Assembly: GCA_963922565.1 (NCBI GenBank) | Contig: CAWUIQ010000012.1 | Span: 21,103 to 85,102 of the forward strand | Length of the DNA stretch: 64,000 nucleotides | Reading direction: 5' to 3' | DNA from: JBCBKL01 sp963922565 | GTDB taxonomy: Bacteria; Pseudomonadota; Alphaproteobacteria; Rhodobacterales; Rhodobacteraceae | Shown: one piece after another, positions 1-8,632 of the stretch | Position numbering within the stretch: the first letter of the stretch is position 1 | How the letters are laid out: each line of letters begins with the position of its first letter | Position numbers and translations under genes: made by a program | Notes under the pieces: model-generated | Told to the model about the DNA's origin: nothing | The model's database searches: none | The model's input: the letters and a program-made list of their open reading frames with translations, nothing else

Positions 1-860
1 TCGCGGCTGACCCAGATTGCATCTTCGATTTCATTCGGGTCGATGGTGATCTCGCGGCTCATCGCTTCGCCCTTACAGCCAATCATCAGCGACGCGGGAA
101 AGGGCCACGGCTGGCTGGCAAGATACTCAACGTCGCCCACGCGAATACCAGTCTCTTCGTGCGTTTCGCGTCTCACTGCCGCTTCCAACGTCTCGCCCGG
201 TTCCACAAACCCGGCCAGCAGTGAATACATGCCCTGCGGCCAGCCGGGGCTGCGCCCCAACAAAACCGAATTGCCCGACACGATCAGCATGATAACAACC
301 GGATCCGTGCGCGGAAAATGATGCCGCCCACAATCAGGACAGACCCGCTGCCAGCCGCCTTGGGTTATCTCGCTCGCAGCACCGCAATTCGCACAGAACC
401 TGTGGATGTCGTGCCACCCAAGGATTGCCTTGCCGGTCGCGGCCAGCTCGGCCTCTCGCGGTGAAAGCCAAGTCATCACGCGCCGCAATTCTGCAAAGAC
501 CTGATCGCGAGGCAACTCGGGATGCCATTGTTCACTTGGATCGAGGAATGCACCGACGGTGCCGGTATCCTGTGCGTCAGGCACCCAGGCCGAAAGGTCG
601 ACGGCAAACCGCGGCGCGCCGTCTTCTCGTCCCAGCATGATACGCATGCCGCCGTGTTCCTGCAGAATGGGGTGATCCATCGGCAGCAGGGCAAGCGATG
701 CCGGCCTTTCCATGGCGATGAGGGGTTTGCCATTCCACAAAACGACCGCGCGCGCCTGCGGGTCGGCTTCCATCGCGGCAAGAGCGTCGGGATCCGCCCT
801 CACTTCGCCGGCACGATCCAGGTTCGACCCGCCAAAGGTCACCGTTTCCGCGTATCGCAT
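1..860 (-). CDS. nudC: NADH pyrophosphatase NudC, C-terminus cut by window edge
   Basis: Hydrolyses NADH (and deNADs RNA in characterised homologues) to NMNH and AMP. 286 residues are visible from the ATG at 860; the end lies beyond base 1. Cys156, 159, 174 and 177 form the four-Cys zinc ribbon. A complete Nudix box follows at about residues 217-239 (G-x5-E-x7-REThEETG), then the SQPWPFP signature that separates NudC from other Nudix enzymes. The upstream region to the divergent nucleotidase gene is about 135 bp. Family assignment is seen directly; the substrate is inferred from the signature. Confidence 0.94.
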   Translation of the reverse strand, partial: MRYAETVTFGGSNLDRAGEVRADPDALAAMEADPQARAVVLWNGKPLIAMERPASLALLPMDHPILQEHGGMRIMLGREDGAPRFAVDLSAWVPDAQDTGTVGAFLDPSEQWHPELPRDQVFAELRRVMTWLSPREAELAATGKAILGWHDIHRFCANCGAASEITQGGWQRVCPDCGRHHFPRTDPVVIMLIVSGNSVLLGRSPGWPQGMYSLLAGFVEPGETLEAAVRRETHEETGIRVGDVEYLASQPWPFPASLMIGCKGEAMSREITIDPNEIEDAIWVSR

Positions 861-996
861 CGCGCGTCCCCTTTATTCCGTTCCGCTGCTTGACACGCCA
901 ACCTCCGCCTCATCAAGCCGCCGGGGGAAATAACAACCTGCAGACGAAATTGGTCAAAACAACCCAACGTAGATTTACTCACGCTCAACCCCCGCT

Positions 997-2841
997 ATGG
1001 TGGATCTCGGAGAAGGGGGCATAGAAAAGGTGAACGAGGGGTTATCGGGGCAGCTACGGATACTCGCGACAACAGACCTGCATATGCACCTGACCGGTTG
1101 GAATGATCGGACAGGTGTGACCGAAAGCGGCCTGGGGCTTGCCCGTATCTCCACATTGATCGCAAAGGCACGGCAGGAGGCTACCGGCGGCACTTTGTTG
1201 TTGGACAACGGCGATGCGCTGCAGGGCACCGCGATGGCGGATGTTTTGGCCGAAAAACCTGTGGATGCCGATCATCCGTGGGTGCAGGTCACAAGCGCGC
1301 TTGGTTATGACGTGCTTGGCCTGGGCAACCATGACTTTGACTATGGAAAGGAATACCTCAGCGACGTCGCCGAAGTCCTGACCTGTCCTGTTGTCGCAAG
1401 CTCCGTCAGGAGTGATCTACGCGGCGTCCAGTCGTCGCAACTCGTCGAGTGCGCGATCGGCAATGCCAACAACCAGCCTGCTCTGAAGGTTGGTATCGTC
1501 TCGGTCTTGCCGGAACAGACAGCAATCTGGAATGGCAAGATACTGAACGGGTCGGTCCAGTTTCTGTCTCCGGTCAATGCCGCGAAAAGCCGGGTCAAGT
1601 ACCTGAGAGACAAGGGCGCCGACCTGATCGTGCTGCTCGCGCATTGCAGTTTTGTTCAGCCGGGCAGCGCGGACGAAGAGGTGAATTGTGGCGCGTGGCT
1701 TGCCAAGCAGTGCGATGTCGACGTCATGGTTTGTGGGCACGGGCACGATCGGTTTCCACATGCTGACTTTGCGCCATTTAGCGGCGCGGACATTGCGGCC
1801 GGAACCCTCCATGGCGTGCCCGCGGTCATGCCGGGCTTTGGCGGGAACGCATTGGGGGTAATCGATCTCGACCTGACTTGGAATGAAGAGCGCTGGCTGG
1901 TCACTTCATCATCTTCAAAACTGATCGAGACTCGGGACGTGGCGGAGGACCCCGCGGTCCTACGCATCACTGCGAAAGCCCGGGCGGAAACCGCAGCCAG
2001 GATGAGCGAAAGGGTCGGTCAAACGGCCGTTCCTATCCACAGCTACTTCAGTCTCTTGCGTGCAGACCAAACCTCCACCCTGATGGCCGATGCGCTTGAA
2101 TGGACCGTTCGGGACGCGCTTAAATCCACGAAGTACGCCGACTGGCCGGTTCTGGGAACGTATGTGCCAAACACATCAGGAGGCCGAGCCGGGCCACACA
2201 ACTATGTCTCGGTACCACCAGGGGCCATTCGGCAATTGCACCTCAGTGCGATCAGCCCCTATCGCAATCATGTCTGCGGCATACCGATGCGAGGGGCGGA
2301 GCTGATCGAATGGCTGGAACGGTCAGCCGTGATCTATTCGGACGAGTTGTCGGACCAGGCGACGCTGATCGACCCCGATCTGCCCAGCTTCTATTTCGAT
2401 TTCATTCGCGGTCTGGATTTCACGATCGATCCAACCCAGCCCCGCCGCTACGATCCCGAAGGCCAATTGGTCGACCCAAAGGCAACGCGCATCCGAGATG
2501 TCCGGTATCGGGGCCAACCGATTGATCCTGATGCGCCCTTTGTTCTTGCGACAACCAGCTATCGGGCTGCTGGTGGAGGCAACTTTCCCGGAACCGGAAA
2601 TCGGAACCAACACGTGGAAACCAATGTATCGGTCCAGTCCGCACTACGAACGGTTCTGGCAAATGCCGACTGGGATGCGCCCCCGCCGCCCACCTGGCGC
2701 CTCGACAATCAAAACGGCCTCAACGTGATATTCGAGACGGCGCCTGCCGCACTCGATCATCTGGATGAAATCGCGCATCTGAGACCGCGCTATGCGGGCC
2801 GTACTGACCGTGGTTTTGCCCGCGTTTTGTTGACAATCTGA
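997..2841 (+). CDS. 5'-nucleotidase / 2',3'-cyclic nucleotide phosphodiesterase family metallophosphatase
   Basis: Two-domain UshA/CpdB-type enzyme of 614 residues. The N-terminal metallophosphoesterase domain has the TTDLHMH, GDALQG, GNHDFD and CGHGHD metal-binding blocks. The C-terminal 5_nucleotid_C domain follows, with NTSGGRAG and a terminal TTSYRAAGGG segment that normally stacks the base. Family members are usually periplasmic, but no Sec or Tat signal peptide is visible here, so it may act in the cytoplasm. No clear Shine-Dalgarno precedes the ATG at 997; a GTG at 1030, in frame and closer to the conserved core, is an alternative start. The exact substrate is not determinable. Confidence 0.88.
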   Translation: MVDLGEGGIEKVNEGLSGQLRILATTDLHMHLTGWNDRTGVTESGLGLARISTLIAKARQEATGGTLLLDNGDALQGTAMADVLAEKPVDADHPWVQVTSALGYDVLGLGNHDFDYGKEYLSDVAEVLTCPVVASSVRSDLRGVQSSQLVECAIGNANNQPALKVGIVSVLPEQTAIWNGKILNGSVQFLSPVNAAKSRVKYLRDKGADLIVLLAHCSFVQPGSADEEVNCGAWLAKQCDVDVMVCGHGHDRFPHADFAPFSGADIAAGTLHGVPAVMPGFGGNALGVIDLDLTWNEERWLVTSSSSKLIETRDVAEDPAVLRITAKARAETAARMSERVGQTAVPIHSYFSLLRADQTSTLMADALEWTVRDALKSTKYADWPVLGTYVPNTSGGRAGPHNYVSVPPGAIRQLHLSAISPYRNHVCGIPMRGAELIEWLERSAVIYSDELSDQATLIDPDLPSFYFDFIRGLDFTIDPTQPRRYDPEGQLVDPKATRIRDVRYRGQPIDPDAPFVLATTSYRAAGGGNFPGTGNRNQHVETNVSVQSALRTVLANADWDAPPPPTWRLDNQNGLNVIFETAPAALDHLDEIAHLRPRYAGRTDRGFARVLLTI

Positions 2842-2854
2842 GTGGCGGTTCACC

Positions 2855-2883
2855 TTGCAGGCTCTTTCCATCACATCTATATG
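2855..2883 (+). promoter_or_regulatory. Sigma-70-type promoter of the SRP RNA gene
   Basis: TTGCAG (2855-2860) and TATATG (2878-2883) are separated by exactly 17 bp. The expected transcription start, about 7 bases past the -10 box, falls at the first paired base of the SRP RNA. This is pattern matching without experimental data. Confidence 0.55.
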
Positions 2884-2890
2884 ACAGATT

Positions 2891-2983
2891 GAGAGGTTGG
2901 CGCGGGCAAGCGCCTCGCCAACCCGGTCAGATCCGGAAGGAAGCAGCCGTAACGAGCCCCGCTTGGGTCGATGTCAATCTCTC
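2891..2983 (+). ncRNA. ffs: Signal recognition particle RNA, small bacterial (4.5S) type
   Basis: RNA scaffold that binds Ffh for co-translational membrane targeting. The conserved apical domain is intact: GGTCAGATCCGGAAGGAAGC, with the GGAA tetraloop region, then CAGCCGTAACGAG. The ends pair: GAGAGGTT at 2891-2898 with AATCTCTC at 2976-2983, with one G-U pair. The length of about 93 nt fits the short alphaproteobacterial form. The ends are set by the pairing and may be off by a few bases. It converges on the hydrolase gene, which ends 23 bp away. Confidence 0.93.
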
Positions 2984-3006
2984 ACCAGACACCACCGCAG
3001 ACAGAT

Positions 3007-3879
3007 CTACGCGATGATGGTGTCCCAAACCGCCCGATTCCGTTCAGCGAATGCACCAAGATGGCCAACCGACCGCAATCCGTAATCCAGCGGATCAATC
3101 TCGACCAAATCGCAATTGCCGTACCGCCGTTCGAGCCTTTGGGTGCATTTGAAGGGTATGACGATGTCGTCTGAGAATCCGATCAATCGGACTGGTGGCG
3201 ACCCGGCGGCCCAGTCTGATGGGGGCAACTTGGCCGATGTGTCGCCGTCAATAAAGGACCGCGACGTGCACCATCGGCGCCATTGCCAGTAAACCCCCTT
3301 GGGCAATTCCGCGCCAAATCCAATCATCCGACCGGGGAGATAGCCCGCCAGCATCGTTGCCATAGGTCCCAGGCCAAACCAGAACAGCCACACCAGCGCC
3401 TGATAGGGCCATGGATGATCGCGATAGTGGACTTCGCCCGAAGCCACACCGATGACCCGCTCAACCCCTTCGCGCTCGCCCTGCTTATGAACAAGCATCG
3501 CGCCCAGGGAATGCCCGATCACCCAGATGGGAACGTTCTCAAACTCACGCCGTAGGCATCGACGCGCTGCCTCTGCATCCACGATCCCCCAATCCGCCAT
3601 ATCCGCCTTGCTCTTATGCAGGGGGCCGGACACGGAACGGCCGACATCCCGATAGTCGTAGGCGAGGCAGGCGATCTCTCGTTCGGCAGCCAGCCAACGC
3701 GCAAAGTGACGGTAGTAGGTTTGGGGTACCCCTGTCGCACCGTTCAGAACAACTGCGGCCCTGGGGGTCTCTTGCGGCTTGTAGAGGCGACCAACCAATT
3801 CCGCCCCGTCCCTGGTTTTGAACAGGATCGACCGTTCGCTGCCCATGGCAACGAGCCTGGGTTCGGTATCGAACATCAT
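3007..3879 (-). CDS. Alpha/beta-fold hydrolase
   Basis: Predicted serine hydrolase of 290 residues. The nucleophile elbow is GHSLG, a candidate acid lies in the FSDDIVIP segment and the catalytic His in SVGHLGAF, so the triad appears complete. A hydrophobic stretch in the middle (LVWLFWFGLGPMATMLAG) probably forms a lid. It starts 15 bp from twin inverted repeats and is divergent from a TetR-family gene, which points to repression by that protein and induction by a small molecule. The substrate is unknown; an esterase is the simplest guess. A second ATG one codon downstream could also serve as start. Confidence 0.85.
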   Translation of the reverse strand: MMFDTEPRLVAMGSERSILFKTRDGAELVGRLYKPQETPRAAVVLNGATGVPQTYYRHFARWLAAEREIACLAYDYRDVGRSVSGPLHKSKADMADWGIVDAEAARRCLRREFENVPIWVIGHSLGAMLVHKQGEREGVERVIGVASGEVHYRDHPWPYQALVWLFWFGLGPMATMLAGYLPGRMIGFGAELPKGVYWQWRRWCTSRSFIDGDTSAKLPPSDWAAGSPPVRLIGFSDDIVIPFKCTQRLERRYGNCDLVEIDPLDYGLRSVGHLGAFAERNRAVWDTIIA

Positions 3880-3893
3880 TCAGCTCCCTGGAT

Positions 3894-3935
3894 TAGACCA
3901 ATCGGTCTATTCTGACTCCTAGACCAATCGGTCTA
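3894..3935. promoter_or_regulatory. Twin TetR-type operators between divergent genes
   Basis: The 16-bp sequence TAGACCAATCGGTCTA occurs twice, at 3894-3909 and 3920-3935. Each is an inverted repeat TAGACC-N4-GGTCTA, and their centres are 26 bp apart. They fill the 76-bp gap between the hydrolase and the TetR gene. The TAGACC-N4-GGTCTA architecture resembles operators of NemR-like TetR regulators. Binding by the adjacent regulator is inferred from position and symmetry. Confidence 0.82.
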
Positions 3936-3955
3936 GTTCTGTCAAGAATGAAGAG

Positions 3956-4510
3956 ATGAAGGACAACAAACCGCTTCCCACCAAGGACCGGCTGATCAGG
4001 GCAGCGTCAGAACTGTTTCGGAAACACGGCTATCATGGGGTCGGGCTGAGCGATCTGCTAGCCAAAGCTGAGGCGCCCAAGGGGTCGCTCTACCATCACT
4101 TTCCGAATGGCAAATCCGACCTCGCCCGCGCGGCCGCGGACCGAGCGTCGGACCAGATCCTGCGGATCCTGGCAAACTGTTTTGCCGAGGCACCCACGTT
4201 CAAGGATGGAGCAAAGGCGCTCTGCGACAGGCTCGCCGAGGCATTCGATCAATCCGGTATGTGGGAAACCTGCCCAGTCGCGGCAACGCTGTTCGAAGGC
4301 CCCGACAATGACGAATTCCGCGCGCATGCAGCACATCTTTACGAGGGGTGGATTGCAGAGGTTCACGACCACGCAGAACGTCTGGGGATGGATCAAGACA
4401 CGGCGCAGGCGGCAGCGGAGCACCTGTTCGTTCTTTTGCAGGGCAGTTGGATGCTCGCCCGGGCGCGGCGGTCATCAGACGTGCTGCGCGAATTGCCCGA
4501 AAGGCTCTAG
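3956..4510 (+). CDS. TetR/AcrR family repressor (LmrA/YxaF-like)
   Basis: 184 residues. The N-terminal TetR helix-turn-helix is clear (KDRLIRAASELFRKHGYHGV, then LYHHFPNGKSDL). The ligand-binding half carries a WETCPVAAT segment like that of LmrA/YxaF-type regulators. It most likely represses both itself and the divergent alpha/beta hydrolase through the two palindromes just upstream. Its stop codon shares the palindrome CTAG (4507-4510) with the stop of the convergent metallopeptidase gene. The inducing ligand is unknown. Confidence 0.9.
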   Translation: MKDNKPLPTKDRLIRAASELFRKHGYHGVGLSDLLAKAEAPKGSLYHHFPNGKSDLARAAADRASDQILRILANCFAEAPTFKDGAKALCDRLAEAFDQSGMWETCPVAATLFEGPDNDEFRAHAAHLYEGWIAEVHDHAERLGMDQDTAQAAAEHLFVLLQGSWMLARARRSSDVLRELPERL

Positions 4511-5349
4511 AGCCGCTGGGCCGCGAAAGTATCGCACATCCCGATCTCGCCACTATCGAACCCCCGGCCAAACCAACGCTCGCGTTGATCAGATGTGCCG
4601 TGGGTAAAGGTGTGAGGCTGCGGAACGCGCCCTGCCTGACGCTGCAAATGGTCATCGCCAATCATGCGAGCCGCATTCAGGGCCTCTTGCAGATCGCCAC
4701 GCTCCATCAATCCCTCCACATTGCGGGCCCAAACGCCGGATAGGCAGTCAGCCATAAGTTCCAGCCGGACCGTTAGCGCATTCGCCTCGGCCTGACCGGC
4801 GGCCCGGCGGGCCTGATTGACCTGCCCCAGAATGCCCAATTCGTTCTGCACGTGATGGGCCACCTCATGCGCGATCACATAAGCAGCCGCGAAATCGCCG
4901 CGCGCGCCCATCCGCTCTGACATCATCCGAAAGAAGGACGTGTCCAGATACGCCTTGCGATCCGCCAGGCAATAGAAAGGGCCCGTCGCGCCCGACGCCC
5001 CGCCGCACGGGCTTTGCGTCACACCGGAATAGAGGACAAGGATTGGTGGTTCATAAGTGCGGTTCAGCTGCTCAGCAAATATGCGGGCCCAGACCTGCTC
5101 GGTTGTGCGCAGAACGCCAGAAGTGAAGTCGGCCGCTCTTTCGTCTTCGGCAGTCAGTTGGCCGGACGTCTGGCGCGGCGCCTCAAGGTTGTCTTGGAGC
5201 AGCGGAGTGACATCGATCCCGGCAAAGTACCCAATCGCCAACACGACCAGCAGACCGATGCCACCAATACCCCCGGCAGCACGACCGCGCCCACCCGCTC
5301 GCCTTCGGTCCTCAATGTTTCGGCTTCTGCCGACACCGCGCAATCGCAT
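4507..5349 (-). CDS. YpfJ-family neutral zinc metallopeptidase
   Basis: 280 residues. The N-terminus is the family-typical MRLRG...NIEDRR segment followed by a Gly-rich stretch and one membrane helix (GLLVVLAIGYFAG), so it is probably membrane-anchored. The zinc motif HEVAHH (HExxH) is present in the middle and is followed by the SGVWA region typical of the family. The start at 5349 is chosen because homologues begin at this Met; an in-frame ATG lies two codons upstream. The function in bacteria is poorly defined; peptidase activity is inferred from the motif. It ends in a shared stop palindrome with the TetR gene. Confidence 0.88.
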   Translation of the reverse strand: MRLRGVGRSRNIEDRRRAGGRGRAAGGIGGIGLLVVLAIGYFAGIDVTPLLQDNLEAPRQTSGQLTAEDERAADFTSGVLRTTEQVWARIFAEQLNRTYEPPILVLYSGVTQSPCGGASGATGPFYCLADRKAYLDTSFFRMMSERMGARGDFAAAYVIAHEVAHHVQNELGILGQVNQARRAAGQAEANALTVRLELMADCLSGVWARNVEGLMERGDLQEALNAARMIGDDHLQRQAGRVPQPHTFTHGTSDQRERWFGRGFDSGEIGMCDTFAAQRL

Positions 5350-5614
5350 GGGCATTCCAATTCTTTAGATCTCCTTCACCTTAGACAGCCGGCAACACAG
5401 GGTTAAGGGAAATGTTTGCGGACCGGCGACACCTCTTGAACGACGCCGTCGGCTCATACGCGCGCAACGACGCGCCCTTTCTCGCCTTGCCCTTCGAAAC
5501 CTGATGCCCGAGGCCATCTGAACCCCGGAGATTTCCACATCTGATCGTTGCCCACCCGGTGGACGCCTCTCGCGCGACGGTCTAGGTTGACCATCGTCCA
5601 AACGCCGAGTTCCT

Positions 5615-7360
5615 ATGTCCGACCAGCCCGCCTACCAGGTGCTAGCCCGCAAATATCGCCCTGAGACCTTTGCCGATCTTGTCGGCCAGGATGCGATGGT
5701 CCGCACGCTCAAGAACGCGTTCGAAGCAGACCGGATCGCGCAGGCCTTTATCATGACGGGCATCCGGGGAACCGGCAAAACGACGACCGCCCGGATCATC
5801 GCCAAGGGCATGAACTGCATCGGGCCGGATGGTCAGGGCGGCCCGACAACCGATCCCTGCGGCAAGTGCGAACATTGCGTGGCGATCATGGAGGGCCGCC
5901 ATGTCGATGTGATGGAGATGGACGCCGCCAGCCGCACGGGCGTCGGTGACATCCGCGAAATCATCGACAGCGTGAATTATCGGGCAGCGTCTGCCCGTTA
6001 CAAGATCTACATCATCGACGAAGTGCACATGCTGTCGACCAGCGCCTTCAACGCGCTGCTCAAGACGCTCGAAGAGCCGCCGGCCCATGTGAAGTTCATC
6101 TTTGCCACGACCGAGATAAGGAAAGTACCGGTTACGGTCCTGTCCCGCTGCCAGCGGTTTGATTTGCGCAGGATCGAACCCGAGGTGATGATTGCGCTTC
6201 TGCGCAAGATCGCCACCGCCGAGGGTGCAGAGATCGCCGATGACGCGCTTGCTTTGATCACCCGCGCCGCCGAAGGCTCGGCTCGCGACGCGACCTCCCT
6301 TCTGGATCAGGCGATCAGTCACGGCGCGGGCGAAACGACGGCCGAACAGGTCCGGGCGATGCTGGGGTTGGCCGACCGGGGCCGCGTCATGGATCTGGCC
6401 GACATGATCCTGCGGGGTGACGCGGCAGCGGCACTGACCGAACTGGGCGCACAATATGCGGATGGAGCCGACCCGATGGCCGTGCTGCGCGATCTGGCCG
6501 AGATCACGCATTGGGTGTCGGTCGTCAAGATCACGCCCGAGGCTGCCGAGGATCCGACCATTTCTCCGGATGAACGGACACGCGGACGCCAGATGGCCGA
6601 AGCACTGCCGATGCGGGTGCTGACTCGCCTTTGGCAAATGCTGTTGAAAGCGCTGGACGAAGTCGCGGCGGCCCCGAACGCCATGATGGCCGCCGAGATG
6701 GCGGTAATCCGGATGACCCACGTGGCCGACCTGCCCAGCCCCGAAGAACTGGTGCGGAAGCTGCAAAATCAGACCCCACCACCCATGCCCCCTGGCGGCC
6801 CCGGCGGAGACCGATCAGCGACGATCAGACAGGCCGATCCGGTTTCAACACAGCATCGGCAACAAACCGATGCGCCCTCTGGTGCGCCGACGGCGCAATT
6901 GGCGCCCGCGATCGATCAGGCGCTGGCCCGCTACCCGACCTTCGATCATGTGGTCGAACTGATCCGCGCAAACCGGGACGTGAAGCTGCTGGTCGAGGTT
7001 GAGACAGGCTTGAAGCTGGCGGCGTACCAACCGGGCCGGATCGAATTTGTACCGGCCGAGAATGCCCCGCGAGACCTCGCGCAGCGCCTCGGCGCCCGGC
7101 TGCAGACCTGGACCGGCAATCGCTGGGCGGTCATCGTCGTGAACGAAGGTGGCGGCCAGACGATCGCCGAGATCCGCGATGCCGCTGATCTTGAACTGAG
7201 GGCCGAGGCAGAAAAGCACCCGCTGGTTCAAGCTGTCATCGCGCAGTTCCCCAAGGCCCAGATCAAGTCGATCAGGACACAGGAAGATATCATGGCCGAG
7301 GCCGTGGAAGAGGCCTTGCCGGAGGTCGACGACGAATGGGATCCGTTCGAAGAGGACTGA
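5615..7360 (+). CDS. dnaX: DNA polymerase III subunits gamma and tau
   Basis: Clamp-loader ATPase of the replisome, 581 residues. The AAA+ core holds Walker A (GIRGTGKT, residues 49-56), a zinc module (Cys68, 82, 85, 88), a DEVH Walker B box (135-138) and the SRC sensor motif (LSRCQRF). Domain III and a proline-rich linker (PPPMPPGG) lead to a C-terminal tau domain. It begins the conserved dnaX-ybaB-recR neighbourhood. No A-rich slippery heptamer like that of E. coli was noticed, so it is unclear whether a separate gamma form is made. Confidence 0.97.
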   Translation: MSDQPAYQVLARKYRPETFADLVGQDAMVRTLKNAFEADRIAQAFIMTGIRGTGKTTTARIIAKGMNCIGPDGQGGPTTDPCGKCEHCVAIMEGRHVDVMEMDAASRTGVGDIREIIDSVNYRAASARYKIYIIDEVHMLSTSAFNALLKTLEEPPAHVKFIFATTEIRKVPVTVLSRCQRFDLRRIEPEVMIALLRKIATAEGAEIADDALALITRAAEGSARDATSLLDQAISHGAGETTAEQVRAMLGLADRGRVMDLADMILRGDAAAALTELGAQYADGADPMAVLRDLAEITHWVSVVKITPEAAEDPTISPDERTRGRQMAEALPMRVLTRLWQMLLKALDEVAAAPNAMMAAEMAVIRMTHVADLPSPEELVRKLQNQTPPPMPPGGPGGDRSATIRQADPVSTQHRQQTDAPSGAPTAQLAPAIDQALARYPTFDHVVELIRANRDVKLLVEVETGLKLAAYQPGRIEFVPAENAPRDLAQRLGARLQTWTGNRWAVIVVNEGGGQTIAEIRDAADLELRAEAEKHPLVQAVIAQFPKAQIKSIRTQEDIMAEAVEEALPEVDDEWDPFEED

Positions 7361-7363
7361 TTG

Positions 7364-7840
7364 ATGACAGTCACCTTGCGGGATGCAACAACTTCGGACA
7401 TTGATGCGCTTCTGACGTTGAACGGATATGTGCAGGCTTGGCATGCCGAAACCTACCCGGCGGCATTCAAGGCAGATCCAGACCCTTTGGCAATGCGCCG
7501 GTTCTTTAACGAATTGCTGGAGAGCCAAGACGCGTTCGTAACGCTTGCCGAGATGGGCGGCCAACCTGTCGGATACCTCTTCGCCACACACCAAAAGCGG
7601 CCCGAGACTCATATCAGCCTTGCCCGGCGGCGCGTCCATATCGAGCATGTTTGCGTGGCTCCCGAAGCCCGCCGGTGCGGTATTGCCTCACTGCTGCTTG
7701 AAAACGCCACCGAAACAGCGCGGGCATTGGGCTGTGACGAGATCACCCTTGATACTTGGGCAGCCAATGACACAGCTCATGCGACGTTCGAGAAGAATGG
7801 ATTTGTGACGGCCCGCTTGTGGTACGCAAAACCTCTGTAG
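7364..7840 (+). CDS. GNAT family N-acetyltransferase
   Basis: 158 residues. The GNAT fold is shown by the acetyl-CoA pyrophosphate loop region (VCVAPEARRCGIASLLL, pattern Q/RxxGxG/A with one change) and the C-terminal ANDTAHATFEKNGF strand typical of this family. The ATG at 7364 lies 3 bp after the dnaX stop; an upstream TTG is less likely. It is inserted between dnaX and ybaB together with a RidA gene, presumably in one transcript. The acceptor substrate cannot be predicted. Confidence 0.87.
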   Translation: MTVTLRDATTSDIDALLTLNGYVQAWHAETYPAAFKADPDPLAMRRFFNELLESQDAFVTLAEMGGQPVGYLFATHQKRPETHISLARRRVHIEHVCVAPEARRCGIASLLLENATETARALGCDEITLDTWAANDTAHATFEKNGFVTARLWYAKPL

Positions 7841-7858
7841 AGGGCTGTGCAGCGCATC

Positions 7859-8251
7859 ATGATCACCCCCGTCATCCCACCCAACATGGCCGATCTTGAA
7901 CGCGACTGGCACATGTCACCGGGTGTGATCTCGAACGGACATGTGTTCCTCACGGGCTTCAACGGCTACCCGCTGGACGGTCCGCCCCCCGAAGATGCAG
8001 GCACCCAGATCGACATCGCTTTTGACACGGTCGAGGCGGTTCTTGCCCACGCCGGTCTTGGTATGAAAGACATCGTGGACATCACGAGTTTCCATGTCGA
8101 CCTGCAAAACCACCTAGAGCTGTTCAAAGCCAAACGTGCCGCGCGCTTTGTGCGCCCCTACCCCGCTTGGACGGCTATCGAAGTGGCCGGTTTTGCCACG
8201 CCGGGCGTGATCGTAGAGTTGAAGGTGGTCGCGCGCGCACCGGATGTGTAA
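7859..8251 (+). CDS. RidA (YjgF/YER057c/UK114) family protein
   Basis: 130 residues covering the whole RidA fold. Characterised RidA proteins deaminate reactive enamine/imine intermediates released by PLP enzymes; other subgroups have different roles. Visible family features are the VISNGHVFLTGFNG strand, the FDTVEAVLAHAG helix, and the C-terminal IEVAGFATPGVIVELKVVA strand. The usual Arg of the RidA active site (R-V-E/C-V) is not obvious, so this may be a non-canonical subgroup. It starts 18 bp after the GNAT gene and lies 29 bp before ybaB. Confidence 0.83.
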   Translation: MITPVIPPNMADLERDWHMSPGVISNGHVFLTGFNGYPLDGPPPEDAGTQIDIAFDTVEAVLAHAGLGMKDIVDITSFHVDLQNHLELFKAKRAARFVRPYPAWTAIEVAGFATPGVIVELKVVARAPDV

Positions 8252-8280
8252 ACAAGATCCAACACGGATAGGAGACACCC

Positions 8281-8625
8281 ATGCTCAAAGGACTAGGCGG
8301 GCTCGGCGATATGGCCGGGATGATGAAGAAAGCCCAGGAAATGCAGACCAAGATGGCCCAGATGCAGGACGATCTGGAAAGCGTCACGGTCACAGGCGAA
8401 AGCGGTGCAGGCCTGGTCAAGGCGACGGCGACGGCCAAAGGCGAGCTGACGGCGCTGGATATCGACCCATCGATCTTTAACAGCGATGACAAGGAAGTGG
8501 TCGAGGATCTGATCCTCGCGGCGATCAAGGATGCCCAGACCAAGGCATCGGAAAAGGCACAGGAAGAAATGGCAAAACTGACCGAAGGGCTGGGATTGCC
8601 CGCGGGAATGAAACTGCCGTTCTGA
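8281..8625 (+). CDS. ybaB: YbaB/EbfC family nucleoid-associated protein
   Basis: 114-residue DNA-binding protein that forms small dimers and binds DNA; genetically tied to recR and dnaX across bacteria. It begins with the typical GLGGLGDMAGMMKKAQEMQ amphipathic helix followed by the beta-sheet core (VTGESGAGLVKATATAKGEL) and a C-terminal helix ending in GLGLPAGMKLPF. A GGAG Shine-Dalgarno element precedes the ATG. recR starts 7 bp downstream, so the two are cotranscribed. Confidence 0.95.
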   Translation: MLKGLGGLGDMAGMMKKAQEMQTKMAQMQDDLESVTVTGESGAGLVKATATAKGELTALDIDPSIFNSDDKEVVEDLILAAIKDAQTKASEKAQEEMAKLTEGLGLPAGMKLPF

Positions 8626-8632
8626 CCGCTCT

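Noticed and set aside
5365..5601. 78-codon minus-strand frame between the metallopeptidase gene and dnaX
   Set aside because: Arg-rich composition typical of random high-GC frames, no motif, no ribosome site. The gap is under 300 bp.
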